Part shown: positions 1 through 6,992 of the stretch, one piece after another
Position numbering within the stretch: the stretch's first letter is position 1
Layout: the number at the start of each line of letters is the position of its first letter
DNA from: Deltaproteobacteria bacterium UBA2409
GTDB taxonomy: Bacteria; Bdellovibrionota_C; UBA2361; DDRT01
NCBI GenBank assembly: GCA_002343185.1
Contig: DDRT01000020.1
Span: forward strand, 225,326 to 289,325
Length of the DNA stretch: 64,000 nucleotides
Reading direction: 5' to 3'
Position numbers and translations under genes: made by a program
The notes under the pieces: model-generated
Database searches by the model: none
What the model was told of the DNA's origin: nothing
Seen by the model: only the letters and a program-made list of their open reading frames with translations

Positions 1-2
1 CA

Positions 3-263
3 AGAAAATCAGGGGTTAGTATTGATGAGGCTAAGAGACTTTTAAGTTTAGATTTCGCTCCAGTTAGAATCACAGGGCTAATGACAATTTTAGAAGAGAC
101 GGAAGACATAAATAAAATCAGAGCAGATTACAAAAAACTTGCAATCTTAGGGGAGGGAAGACTCGAGCTAAGTATGGGAATGTCTAATGACTACAAGATT
201 GCAATCGAGGAAGGAGCAACAATGGTTAGGCTTGGCAGTGTGCTTTTTGGTGATAGGGGATAG
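3..263 (+). CDS. YggS/PLPBP-family pyridoxal-phosphate homeostasis protein (3' end only)
   Basis: The reading frame is open from the left edge of the window, so only the C-terminal 86 residues are present and the start lies outside. The tail carries the signatures of the YggS/PROSC family: a GLMTI segment, LSMGMSNDY, and the closing AIEEGATMVRLGSVLFG. This single-domain fold-type III PLP-binding family buffers pyridoxal phosphate in the cytoplasm and has no known catalytic activity. The ATG at position 81 is internal to the domain and is not the real start. A 317-bp repeat-bearing gap follows. Family assignment is firm from the C-terminal motifs; nothing can be said about the promoter or operon. 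Confidence 0.85.
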   Translation, partial: RKSGVSIDEAKRLLSLDFAPVRITGLMTILEETEDINKIRADYKKLAILGEGRLELSMGMSNDYKIAIEEGATMVRLGSVLFGDRG

Positions 264-311
264 GTGTATTTCCTCGCATATTGATGAGATCCTTAGATTT
301 TAAAGGTAAAT

Positions 312-569
312 CTTTGTGTTCTCTGTGGTTCAATTATATATGCTTAGAATCTGAAAGAGTCATTTCAAGGACATCGATAAGTGTTTCTGTAGTTTCAACG
401 TTCTTTAATTAACCACGAAGACCACTAAGAACACTAAGAGACAGGTTCCTTCTCCGTGGTCTTTGTGTTCTCTGTGGTTCAAAATAAAATGCTTAGAATC
501 TGAAAGGGTCATTTCAAGGTCATCGATAAGTGTTTCTGTAGCTTCAGCGTTCTTTAATTAACCACGAAG
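312..569. repeat. Two tandem copies of a 149-bp-period repeat
   Basis: This non-coding gap between the yggS-like gene and the flagellin holds two near-identical segments, 312-420 and 461-569, offset by exactly 149 bp and differing at only a few positions. Each begins with CTTTGTGTTCTCTGTGGTT and ends with TTAATTAACCACGAAG, so the junction between copies forms an inverted repeat (CCACGAAG... against ...CTTTGTG). I see no open reading frame and no convincing promoter. Similar accacgaag/cttcgtggt motifs are common dispersed repeats in many genomes. Confidence 0.8.
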
Positions 570-580
570 AACACAGATGC

Positions 581-2506
581 TTAGTTTTCCTCAACCTGTA
601 GGAGTTTTAATACAAGACTCGGGTTTTGATTTGCTTGGGCAAGAACTGCGCTGGCAGAATCTTGCAGAATTGATTTTCTGACTAGCTCTGCTGATTCTGA
701 AGCTATATCAACATCTTCTATTCTACTTCTTGCAGCCTCGTATTCTAGTGTCTTTACTGACATATGCTTTAAGGCAGTGCTGAGTCTTGCTTCAAATGCT
801 CCAACCTCTCCCCGCTGTTGAAGGAGATTATCTAAGGCTTTATCAAGGTATCCTATAGCCTGCTTTGCATCAGCAATTGTAGCTAATGAGAAGGGGAGAA
901 GGGGATGAATTCCATCCCGAGTATCGGCCAGTAGTACTTCAAGGGTTCCTGAGCTTGCAAGATCTGCAGTTCCTGATAGAGCGAGATCCGGCACTCCATC
1001 TCCATTTAAATCTTCTAATTCAATGTCATTTGAAGATTGCGACAACGGGCCTGAGAATGTTGTGGATGCACCAAGAGTTCCATTCCCATTTCCAAGTCTA
1101 ATAGAGACAACTCCCAATGCTCCTGTAGCTCCTGTTGCTAATACATCCAAATTTCCATCTCCATTAATATCAGAAATAGCGATCGAGCTAACACTAATTC
1201 CGAATCCACCAGTCATCATAAGGTACGTAGTAGCAGTTCCAAATGATCCATTTGCATTACCAAGTAAGACAGAAACGTATCCATCGGTTCCACCTCTTGC
1301 TCCAAAAACAGCGTCAAGAACACCATCGTTATTTAGATCTGCTAATTCAACCTCGCCAACAGCTGTAGTTAGACCGGATCCAAAAGATTGTCTAAATTGA
1401 AATGTGCCATCCCCATTACCTAAGCTAACGTTTAGAACTGCAGGGTTGCCTCCTCCTGATCCGATACCACCTGATAGAATATCTAGATTTCCATCACCAT
1501 TAACATCAGAAAGTAAGATCTCTTGGATGTTAATGTTGTTTATCGCTATCGATGTATAAGCAGCAAATGTTCCATCTCCATTTCCATGCCTTATACTTAT
1601 AGTGCCATTACCAGAGACTGAAACAAGATCGATCTTTCCATCTCCATTAATATCCCCACCTGCTAGTGACTGAACCCCTGTCCCTGCCATTGAGTGGGAC
1701 ACTGTAGTTCCAAATGTGCCGTTGCCATTTCCAAGGGAGATGTAAATATAGCTACCAATCCCATTCCCTCCACCACCAACAATGTCCATATTACCATCGT
1801 TATTAATATCTAAAAGTCGAATGCTCGTCCCACTAGCGCCGATTGTTGTAGCAGCTCCAAATGTTCCATCTCCATTTCCTAAAGATATTGTCATAGCGTT
1901 AGCTGATCCACCAACTGAATCAAGAATCCCATCACCATTTAGATCTGCAAATTCGATTGAAGTTAGATCGCTTAAAGTAAGTTCTTCCATGTAACTTCCA
2001 CTTTGAGAAAATTCTCCAGTTCCAAGTGAGCCTCCTAGAGATGATAAGATCGAGCTATATCCAGTTTGAAGTGAAAGCCCCTGAAGTGACCCATCAAATA
2101 GATTTACTCCATTAAATTTTGTAGCCCTTGAAATTCTAAAATATTCTTCTCTCAGTGCCTGTGCTTCTGAATCAAGAGCTTCTCTTTGGGTGTTGCTATA
2201 TGCTCCATTAGAAGCTTGGGATGCAAGTTCTTGTAGTCTTGTAAGTATTCCACTTAAGTTCTCAAGTGCAGAATCAGCAATATTTAAAAGACTTACCCCA
2301 TCGTTTACGTTTCTAATAGCCTGGGAGTAAACCCTTGTATCTGCTTTTAAAGAGGTTGCAACTGCAAGGCCTGCTGCATCATCACTTGGTTTAGTAATTC
2401 TAAGGCCGGATGAGAGTCTTTCAAAGGTTGAGCCTAGTGAGGAATTAGTAAGGCTAAGCTGCCTTTCTATTTTAAGAGCACTAATATTTTTTCCTAAAGA
2501 TGTCAT
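581..2506 (-). CDS. Flagellin with seven FG-GAP/VCBS calcium-binding repeats (putative beta-propeller) in the variable domain
   Basis: The 641-residue protein starts and ends as a flagellin. Residues 1-140 carry the N-terminal D0/D1 helices (RLSSGLRI, SDDAAGLAVA, then NDGVSLLNIADSAL). Residues 541-641 carry the C-terminal helices (IEDVDIASESAELVRKSILQ, then AQANQNPSLVLKLLQ). Between them, about residues 177-530, are seven DxNxDGxxD calcium loops starting at residues 188, 233, 285, 334, 390, 446 and 499. Most are followed by an LGNGDGTF-like strand. Spacing of 45-56 residues and the count of seven match integrin-alpha-type seven-bladed propellers. The protein should be exported by the flagellar apparatus and polymerise with the repeats on the filament surface. 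It is monocistronic; GAGGA lies about 13 nt before the ATG and I found no convincing sigma28 or sigma54 promoter. The propeller fold is inference from the repeats. Confidence 0.9.
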   Translation of the reverse strand: MTSLGKNISALKIERQLSLTNSSLGSTFERLSSGLRITKPSDDAAGLAVATSLKADTRVYSQAIRNVNDGVSLLNIADSALENLSGILTRLQELASQASNGAYSNTQREALDSEAQALREEYFRISRATKFNGVNLFDGSLQGLSLQTGYSSILSSLGGSLGTGEFSQSGSYMEELTLSDLTSIEFADLNGDGILDSVGGSANAMTISLGNGDGTFGAATTIGASGTSIRLLDINNDGNMDIVGGGGNGIGSYIYISLGNGNGTFGTTVSHSMAGTGVQSLAGGDINGDGKIDLVSVSGNGTISIRHGNGDGTFAAYTSIAINNINIQEILLSDVNGDGNLDILSGGIGSGGGNPAVLNVSLGNGDGTFQFRQSFGSGLTTAVGEVELADLNNDGVLDAVFGARGGTDGYVSVLLGNANGSFGTATTYLMMTGGFGISVSSIAISDINGDGNLDVLATGATGALGVVSIRLGNGNGTLGASTTFSGPLSQSSNDIELEDLNGDGVPDLALSGTADLASSGTLEVLLADTRDGIHPLLPFSLATIADAKQAIGYLDKALDNLLQQRGEVGAFEARLSTALKHMSVKTLEYEAARSRIEDVDIASESAELVRKSILQDSASAVLAQANQNPSLVLKLLQVEEN

Positions 2507-2688
2507 TCTTGACCAAAATCCTCGTAGTTATAGAACTCGTTTAGTTACTCCTAAAAGTGAAGAATCTGAGTCTAAATTACGTTTTAAAATTGTTTTCTGC
2601 CTTAATTTTTGTGCAAGTATGCTGGTTATTTTAGGCAAAAAAGAAGAACTCCTTGAATAGAGGCGCTTAATTCAGGTAGCCTACAAAG

Positions 2689-3159
2689 ATGCGCCAACGC
2701 TACCCAGATGATCCTCTGATCCCTCCAAAGGCATTTAGAATCGGTGCTTGCACTGTCTTAGGTCTTGCTGCTTTTGGAATAGGGAGTCGAGCCTATATTG
2801 AAGAATCTGCAATAAAAGAATCAAGGATAAACCTTGGTAGAATTTCCAATTTAGCTGAAAGACAAGAGGTGATAGTTCTTGTTGGTAGATTAGAAACATA
2901 CGGTTCCACCTCCTCAAAAAGAGATACTACGATTCACCACTATCTTACCGTGTACCCTAAAGACGGAACTAAACTTAAAATTAGCGTTGTTGAAAAATTC
3001 GATGGCGATCAATCTTCAATGTTTAAGAGAGAAGAGAATGTCCCTGCTTTTGTTAGAGGTAAGATAAGAAAAGCTACGAAATACGAAGATTACGATTATG
3101 TAATCAGCTCAGATCATCCTGGAGAAGTTAAAGTCTCTAAATTTATTTTTCCGAGGTAA
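2689..3159 (+). CDS. Hypothetical membrane-anchored protein
   Basis: This 156-residue protein belongs to no family I recognise. A hydrophobic segment at about residues 18-36, preceded by basic residues, looks like a single N-terminal membrane anchor or uncleaved signal. The remaining 110 residues are polar and strand-rich (VIVLVGRLETYGS, HHYLTVYPKDGTKLKISVVEKF) and could form a small beta domain, probably outside the cytoplasm. It is divergent from the flagellin on the other side and its 3' end overlaps the convergent DUF5522-like gene by 17 bp. The ribosome site is weak, so the start is the least certain part. Confidence 0.6.
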   Translation: MRQRYPDDPLIPPKAFRIGACTVLGLAAFGIGSRAYIEESAIKESRINLGRISNLAERQEVIVLVGRLETYGSTSSKRDTTIHHYLTVYPKDGTKLKISVVEKFDGDQSSMFKREENVPAFVRGKIRKATKYEDYDYVISSDHPGEVKVSKFIFPR

Positions 3160-3322
3160 GGTAAGGGCAATGCCTACACCCAGATTTACAACAATACCCA
3201 CGTTTTAGGTGATACTTTTCAGTAAAAACTAAAAACCCTGTTTTAGGATCTATATAGGTATCCTCATCGTTATTAAGGGCTTTCTTATGTAGCTCCTCTA
3301 TAATGTCAGATTCCTTGCTCAA
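3143..3322 (-). CDS. Small cysteine-rich protein, DUF5522-like
   Basis: The short reverse-strand frame encodes about 59 residues from a TTG start (AGGA about 10 nt upstream) to a TAA. The second half reads DPKTGFLVFTEKYHLKRG then YCCKSGCRHCPY. I recognise this VFTxxYHLKRGYCCxxGCRHCPY pattern from the DUF5522 family of tiny bacterial proteins of unknown function. The conserved cysteines and histidine suggest metal binding, which is inference. The frame is open back to a stop at 3356-3358, so an earlier non-standard start such as ATT is possible. It is convergent with the preceding hypothetical gene. Confidence 0.75.
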   Translation of the reverse strand: MSKESDIIEELHKKALNNDEDTYIDPKTGFLVFTEKYHLKRGYCCKSGCRHCPYLTSEK

Positions 3323-3405
3323 ACTAATAGTATCCTGCCAAAGATCTGGCTCAATTTAAATAGCTAAACACCTGAAATAACTAGATAAGCACTTATAGAA
3401 CAATC

Positions 3406-3421
3406 TTGCACCCTTTTTGCA
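3406..3421 (+). promoter_or_regulatory. Sigma54-like (-24/-12) promoter of the flgB operon
   Basis: The sequence TTGCACCCTTTTTGCA matches the TGGCAC-N5-TTGCA consensus at all positions except the first G of the GG pair, and has the required spacing between the -24 and -12 elements. A start site about 12 nt downstream would leave a leader of roughly 20 nt before the flgB ATG at 3451. Sigma54 control of rod and basal-body genes is known in several flagellated lineages. No upstream activator site was identified. Confidence 0.55.
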
Positions 3422-3450
3422 TCCTATTCCTTAGACGTCAAAGGACTGAC

Positions 3451-3861
3451 ATGAAAGTATTTTTCGATAACCTATTTGCAGAGAGAACTAAAGGTCTTCA
3501 TAAGGCTATGGATCTAGCCTCGAAAAGGCACGAGGCTATTTCAAGCAATATCGCGAATGCTGAGACCCCCCACTACCGTGCAGTGGATGTGGACTTTGCA
3601 GGGGAATTAGATCGCGCTTTCAAAGTTCAAAATCAAGAAGCATTAAAAAAAACCAATTCCAAACATATGGATGTTGGTGGATTTGGGGAATCCCATCTAA
3701 TTGCAACTTTATCAGGAGTCACAAAACCTGATGGAAATAATGTGGATATCGATATCGAAATGGGTCGGATGAACAGAAACAGATCGATGTACCAGAACGC
3801 AGCAGCAATGATGAGATCAACAATGTCATTCCTAAACTTAATTTCAAGGCAGACTTCGTAG
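3451..3861 (+). CDS. flgB: Flagellar proximal rod protein FlgB
   Basis: FlgB (136 residues) forms part of the proximal rod in the periplasm and is exported by the flagellar type III apparatus. It shows the rod-protein N-terminal motif SSNIANAETPHYRAVDVDF and the C-terminal helix with MGRMNRNRSMYQNAAAMM, at the usual family length. I chose the ATG at 3451 because AAGGA precedes it by a suitable distance. A longer frame from 3406 would place its first codons inside the sigma54-like promoter. It is the first gene of the operon, with flgC 9 bp downstream. Confidence 0.93.
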   Translation: MKVFFDNLFAERTKGLHKAMDLASKRHEAISSNIANAETPHYRAVDVDFAGELDRAFKVQNQEALKKTNSKHMDVGGFGESHLIATLSGVTKPDGNNVDIDIEMGRMNRNRSMYQNAAAMMRSTMSFLNLISRQTS

Positions 3862-3870
3862 GAGGAATAA

Positions 3871-4299
3871 ATGTTTAACTCAATTGATGTACTAGCAAAG
3901 GGACTAAGCGCAGCAAGATTGAGGATGAATGTATTAGCCTCAAATATTGCAAATGCTGAAACGACAAGAACAGAAGAAGGTGGGCCTTATAAGAGAAAAG
4001 ATGTTGTTCAGGCATCTGTAGGTGTAGAAACCTCCTTTGCTTCTCAATTAGATAGGGTGTCGCTAGCTGAACCTCAAGTTGTTGCAGTTGTTGAAGATAA
4101 TAATGACCCAAGAAAAGTATTCAATCCTTCACATCCTGACGCAAACAAGGAAGGATATGTTGAGTATCCAAACATAAATGTTGTTCAAACAATGACTGAT
4201 ATGATGAGTGCTACAAGACTTTATCAGGCAAATATTACAGCAATCGACTCTGTTTCTCAGATGTCACAGGCTGCAAGAGATATCGTGAGGACTATATGA
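3871..4299 (+). CDS. flgC: Flagellar proximal rod protein FlgC
   Basis: FlgC (142 residues) is the second proximal rod subunit. The N-terminus has the rod/hook signature LRMNVLASNIANAETTRTEEGGPYKRK and the C-terminus the family motif GYVEYPNINVVQTMTDMMSATRLYQANI, so the protein is complete. An AGGAGGAATAA ribosome site precedes the ATG. The last codons overlap fliE by 4 bp, indicating translational coupling. Partners are FlgB, FliE and FliF. Confidence 0.95.
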   Translation: MFNSIDVLAKGLSAARLRMNVLASNIANAETTRTEEGGPYKRKDVVQASVGVETSFASQLDRVSLAEPQVVAVVEDNNDPRKVFNPSHPDANKEGYVEYPNINVVQTMTDMMSATRLYQANITAIDSVSQMSQAARDIVRTI

Positions 4300-4598
4300 T
4301 AAAGGGAATTGATTCGTCGATAATCAAGGAGATTAAGGGGGTTGCTACACCTCAAGTCGAGCAGACTAAGAGTGATGTATCGTTTAAGGATATGCTTAAA
4401 GATGCATTAGTTGAAGTTGATTCCTTAAGAACTGACTCAGATAAAACTGTTGCTGACTTTATGACCGGAAGAAATGGAGTACAGCTACATGATGCAGCTA
4501 TAGCGTTACAAAAAGCTGATACTGCATTTCAATTAATGAATACAATTAGAACAAAGATAATTCGTGCTTATGAAGAAGTAATGAGGACACAGGTGTAA
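4296..4598 (+). CDS. fliE: Flagellar hook-basal body adaptor FliE
   Basis: FliE (100 residues) joins the FliF MS ring to the rod and is an early export substrate. Visible family features are SFKDMLKDALVEVDSLRTDSDKT and the C-terminal AIALQKADTAFQLMNTIRTKIIRAYEEVMRTQV. Length is normal. Its ATG overlaps the flgC stop and fliF begins 3 bp after its own stop, so the gene lies inside a tightly coupled operon. Confidence 0.94.
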   Translation: MIKGIDSSIIKEIKGVATPQVEQTKSDVSFKDMLKDALVEVDSLRTDSDKTVADFMTGRNGVQLHDAAIALQKADTAFQLMNTIRTKIIRAYEEVMRTQV

Positions 4599-4601
4599 CG
4601 T

Positions 4602-6245
4602 ATGGCTTCAATGGATCTTAGTGCAGTATTTTCTAATCTGGTAGCTAACTATGTAAGGCTACCTTTAATTCAAAAAATAATGTTCCCTCTTTTAATAGCG
4701 GGCTCCGTATTTGCAATAATTGCGATCTCAAGATGGGCTCAGAAGCCAGATTATGCCATTCTTTATTCTGACCTTAGCTCAGCCGACTCAGCAGCAGTAA
4801 TTGAGAAGTTAAAAGCAGATAAGATTAAATATGAAATTCGCGGTGATGGCAGTTCAATTGCTATATCACCTGCTTCAATGGTTCATGAGGTAAGATTGAC
4901 TTTAGCCTCTGAAGGAATTCCAAAAGGAGGGACCGTAGGATTTGAGCTTTTTGATACTACAAGTTTAGGAACAACTACGTTTGTTGAAAAACTAAAATTT
5001 CAACGAGCACTTCAAGGAGAGCTAGAAAGAACTATAGCCTCAATTGATGGTGTAATGGGGGCAAGGGTTCATGTCGTGCAACCCGAAAAGACAGTTTTTG
5101 CAAAAAGCGGAAATCAACCATCAGCCTCAGTGCTACTTAGGTTAAGACCAGGAACTGAACTAGCTGAAAAGCAGGTTAAGGGGATAGCAAATCTAGTTGC
5201 AGGAAGTGTTGAAGGACTAACGCTTGATCAAGTCACAATAGTTGATATCTACGGGAATCTTTTGACCACAAAGGCTAAAGATAAAGAGTTTGGAGTAGAA
5301 GCAACAAGGCTTCAGTATCAGGATAAATTAGAGCAGAGCTACGTCGAGCGAATTGAGCAGATGCTCTCAAAAGTTGTTGGCCCAGGAAAAGTGATAGCAC
5401 GTGTGACAGCAGATATTGATTTTTCCCAGAATGATAGAGAAGAAGAAAGCTATGACCCAGGTGGCGCAGTAGTAAGGTCAGAAAGATCTATTGAAGAAGG
5501 AATTGCTCAAAGTGCACGTGGAGGAGGAATTCCAGGGGTAATTTCGAATATTGATGCAGCTCCATCCCTATTAGGTGCTCCTGATTCAAGTAAAGAGAAC
5601 CAAAGTAGAGCAGAACAAGTTAGAAACTTTGAAGTTTCAAGAGCAATAAGCAGAAGTTCAACTCCGAGAGGTAAGCTTACAAGACTGAGTGTAGCTGTCA
5701 TGGTAGATGGGACTTATGAAGCACCGGTAGGTGCTGCTCCAGATGCACCAAAGGAGTTTTCACCTTTATCTCAGGATAAATTAGCTCAGATTGAGCAAGT
5801 TGTTAAAAGCGCAGTTGGCTTTAGCCCTGATAGAGGTGATACAGTAACTGTAGAGAATGTACCATTCTTTACTCCTGACCAGTCGCTGATCTCTCAGCTT
5901 GAAGAAGATTCAAAGAACGCATTTATCTTCGATATGGTCTCAAAAGGGGTTCCGGTAATCTTTATACTTCTATTCTTCTTGGTGATTGTAAGACCACTAG
6001 TTAAGTTTTTAGTGACACCAAGTGAAGCTGAGGTAGATCTTTCAAGACTTCTTCCTACTGGTATTCAGGAGCTAGAAAGAGAGCTTGCTCAAGAAAGATC
6101 AAGACCTGAGATTCCACAGTTCGAACCGACTGTTGATCTTGAGCAGCTTGAAGAGTTAATGGCCGAGAATTCCAAGATGGTAAAAGATAATCCTCATCAA
6201 GCAGCACTTTTAATCAGGTATTGGTTAAATGATGGGAGGCTATAG
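4602..6245 (+). CDS. fliF: Flagellar MS-ring protein FliF
   Basis: FliF (547 residues) builds the inner-membrane MS ring. There is a transmembrane helix near residues 25-45, a ring-building YscJ/FliF domain (PDYAILYSDLSSADSAAVIEKL; MVHEVRLTLASEGIPKGG; GELERTIASIDGVMGARVHVV), a second periplasmic region, and a C-terminal membrane helix near residues 445-465. The last 35 residues (NPHQAALLIRYWLNDG) resemble the tail that binds FliG in other bacteria. FliG is not encoded next to it: fliH follows directly with the stop and start abutting. A paralogous ring lipoprotein, SctJ, is encoded at 30208. Confidence 0.95.
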   Translation: MASMDLSAVFSNLVANYVRLPLIQKIMFPLLIAGSVFAIIAISRWAQKPDYAILYSDLSSADSAAVIEKLKADKIKYEIRGDGSSIAISPASMVHEVRLTLASEGIPKGGTVGFELFDTTSLGTTTFVEKLKFQRALQGELERTIASIDGVMGARVHVVQPEKTVFAKSGNQPSASVLLRLRPGTELAEKQVKGIANLVAGSVEGLTLDQVTIVDIYGNLLTTKAKDKEFGVEATRLQYQDKLEQSYVERIEQMLSKVVGPGKVIARVTADIDFSQNDREEESYDPGGAVVRSERSIEEGIAQSARGGGIPGVISNIDAAPSLLGAPDSSKENQSRAEQVRNFEVSRAISRSSTPRGKLTRLSVAVMVDGTYEAPVGAAPDAPKEFSPLSQDKLAQIEQVVKSAVGFSPDRGDTVTVENVPFFTPDQSLISQLEEDSKNAFIFDMVSKGVPVIFILLFFLVIVRPLVKFLVTPSEAEVDLSRLLPTGIQELERELAQERSRPEIPQFEPTVDLEQLEELMAENSKMVKDNPHQAALLIRYWLNDGRL

Positions 6246-6992
6246 GTGACTACTTTAGCCGACTTTGAGGAGAAGCCTTATCAGGATGCAAGGTGGGAGG
6301 TCTTAAGTGAGATCGAAAATCCAAACGATTTCATGCCACTATCTTTGGAAAAAGTTGATTCACCTCAGTCCGTCGATGAAACAGGATTCTTTCCTGACTA
6401 TGGGGGAAAAGTCGAAGGAAAAAAGCTTTGGCATAATCCACAAGGAATAATTGAAGATAAAGAAGAAGATTTAGTTCCTAAAGTTTCACTCACTGAAGAA
6501 GAGCTGGCACAAAAGCTTGAGGCAGCAAGGAATGAGGGAAGAGCAGCTGCTCAGGCTGAAGCGAAAGAGATCTTTGAGGCTCAAGCAGCGCAGATGAATC
6601 AAAGCTTAACTGCTATGTTTCAGGACATGAAAGCCCAACTTGATGCACATGGCTCTATTTTAGAAACAGAGGCAGTAAAGCTTTCTATTCATATTGCTAA
6701 GAAATTGGTTACTGCTGCCGTTGAATTTAACCCAGAATATATAATTCATGTAGTTAAGGAGGCTCTATCTCATGTAAGGACAGCCTCAATTTCTCAAGTG
6801 CGCGTAAGTCCTCAGGACTTAGAGTTTATAGAAGTTTTAGGATTCAAAACCCAAAAAGATTTTGAAGGGATCAGTTTTGTATCAGATGAGACAATAAGAG
6901 CTGGCTGCATTGTAGAAACCTCAGCTGGAGAAATTGATTATAACTTAGATTCAAGTTTTGCCAGAATTCAGGAATCAGTGGTGAAAATATGA
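6246..6992 (+). CDS. fliH: Flagellar export stator protein FliH
   Basis: FliH (248 residues) is the cytoplasmic peripheral-stalk protein that binds the FliI ATPase and resembles V/F-ATPase stator subunits. Residues about 100-140 form an alanine- and glutamate-rich heptad region (EARNEGRAAAQAEAKEIFEAQ). The C-terminal half has the FliH/SctL pattern KLSIHIAKKLVTAAVEFNP and SDETIRAGCIVETSAGEIDY. The first 90 residues are poorly conserved and acidic. The start is a GTG immediately after the fliF stop. It overlaps fliI by 4 bp. Confidence 0.88.
   Translation: MTTLADFEEKPYQDARWEVLSEIENPNDFMPLSLEKVDSPQSVDETGFFPDYGGKVEGKKLWHNPQGIIEDKEEDLVPKVSLTEEELAQKLEAARNEGRAAAQAEAKEIFEAQAAQMNQSLTAMFQDMKAQLDAHGSILETEAVKLSIHIAKKLVTAAVEFNPEYIIHVVKEALSHVRTASISQVRVSPQDLEFIEVLGFKTQKDFEGISFVSDETIRAGCIVETSAGEIDYNLDSSFARIQESVVKI

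Noticed and set aside
312..569. Possible CRISPR array
   Set aside because: Only two long copies (109 bp) with a 40-bp gap and no cas genes; this is a tandem duplication.
1023..1994. Open frames on the plus strand opposite the flagellin repeats (1023-1400, 1782-1994)
   Set aside because: They are antisense shadows of the repetitive FG-GAP coding region; the proline/serine-rich products repeat with the same period and match nothing.
2507..2640. Sigma28 or sigma54 promoter for the first flagellin
   Set aside because: Several TAAA and TTGC motifs occur, but none has a partner element at the right spacing.
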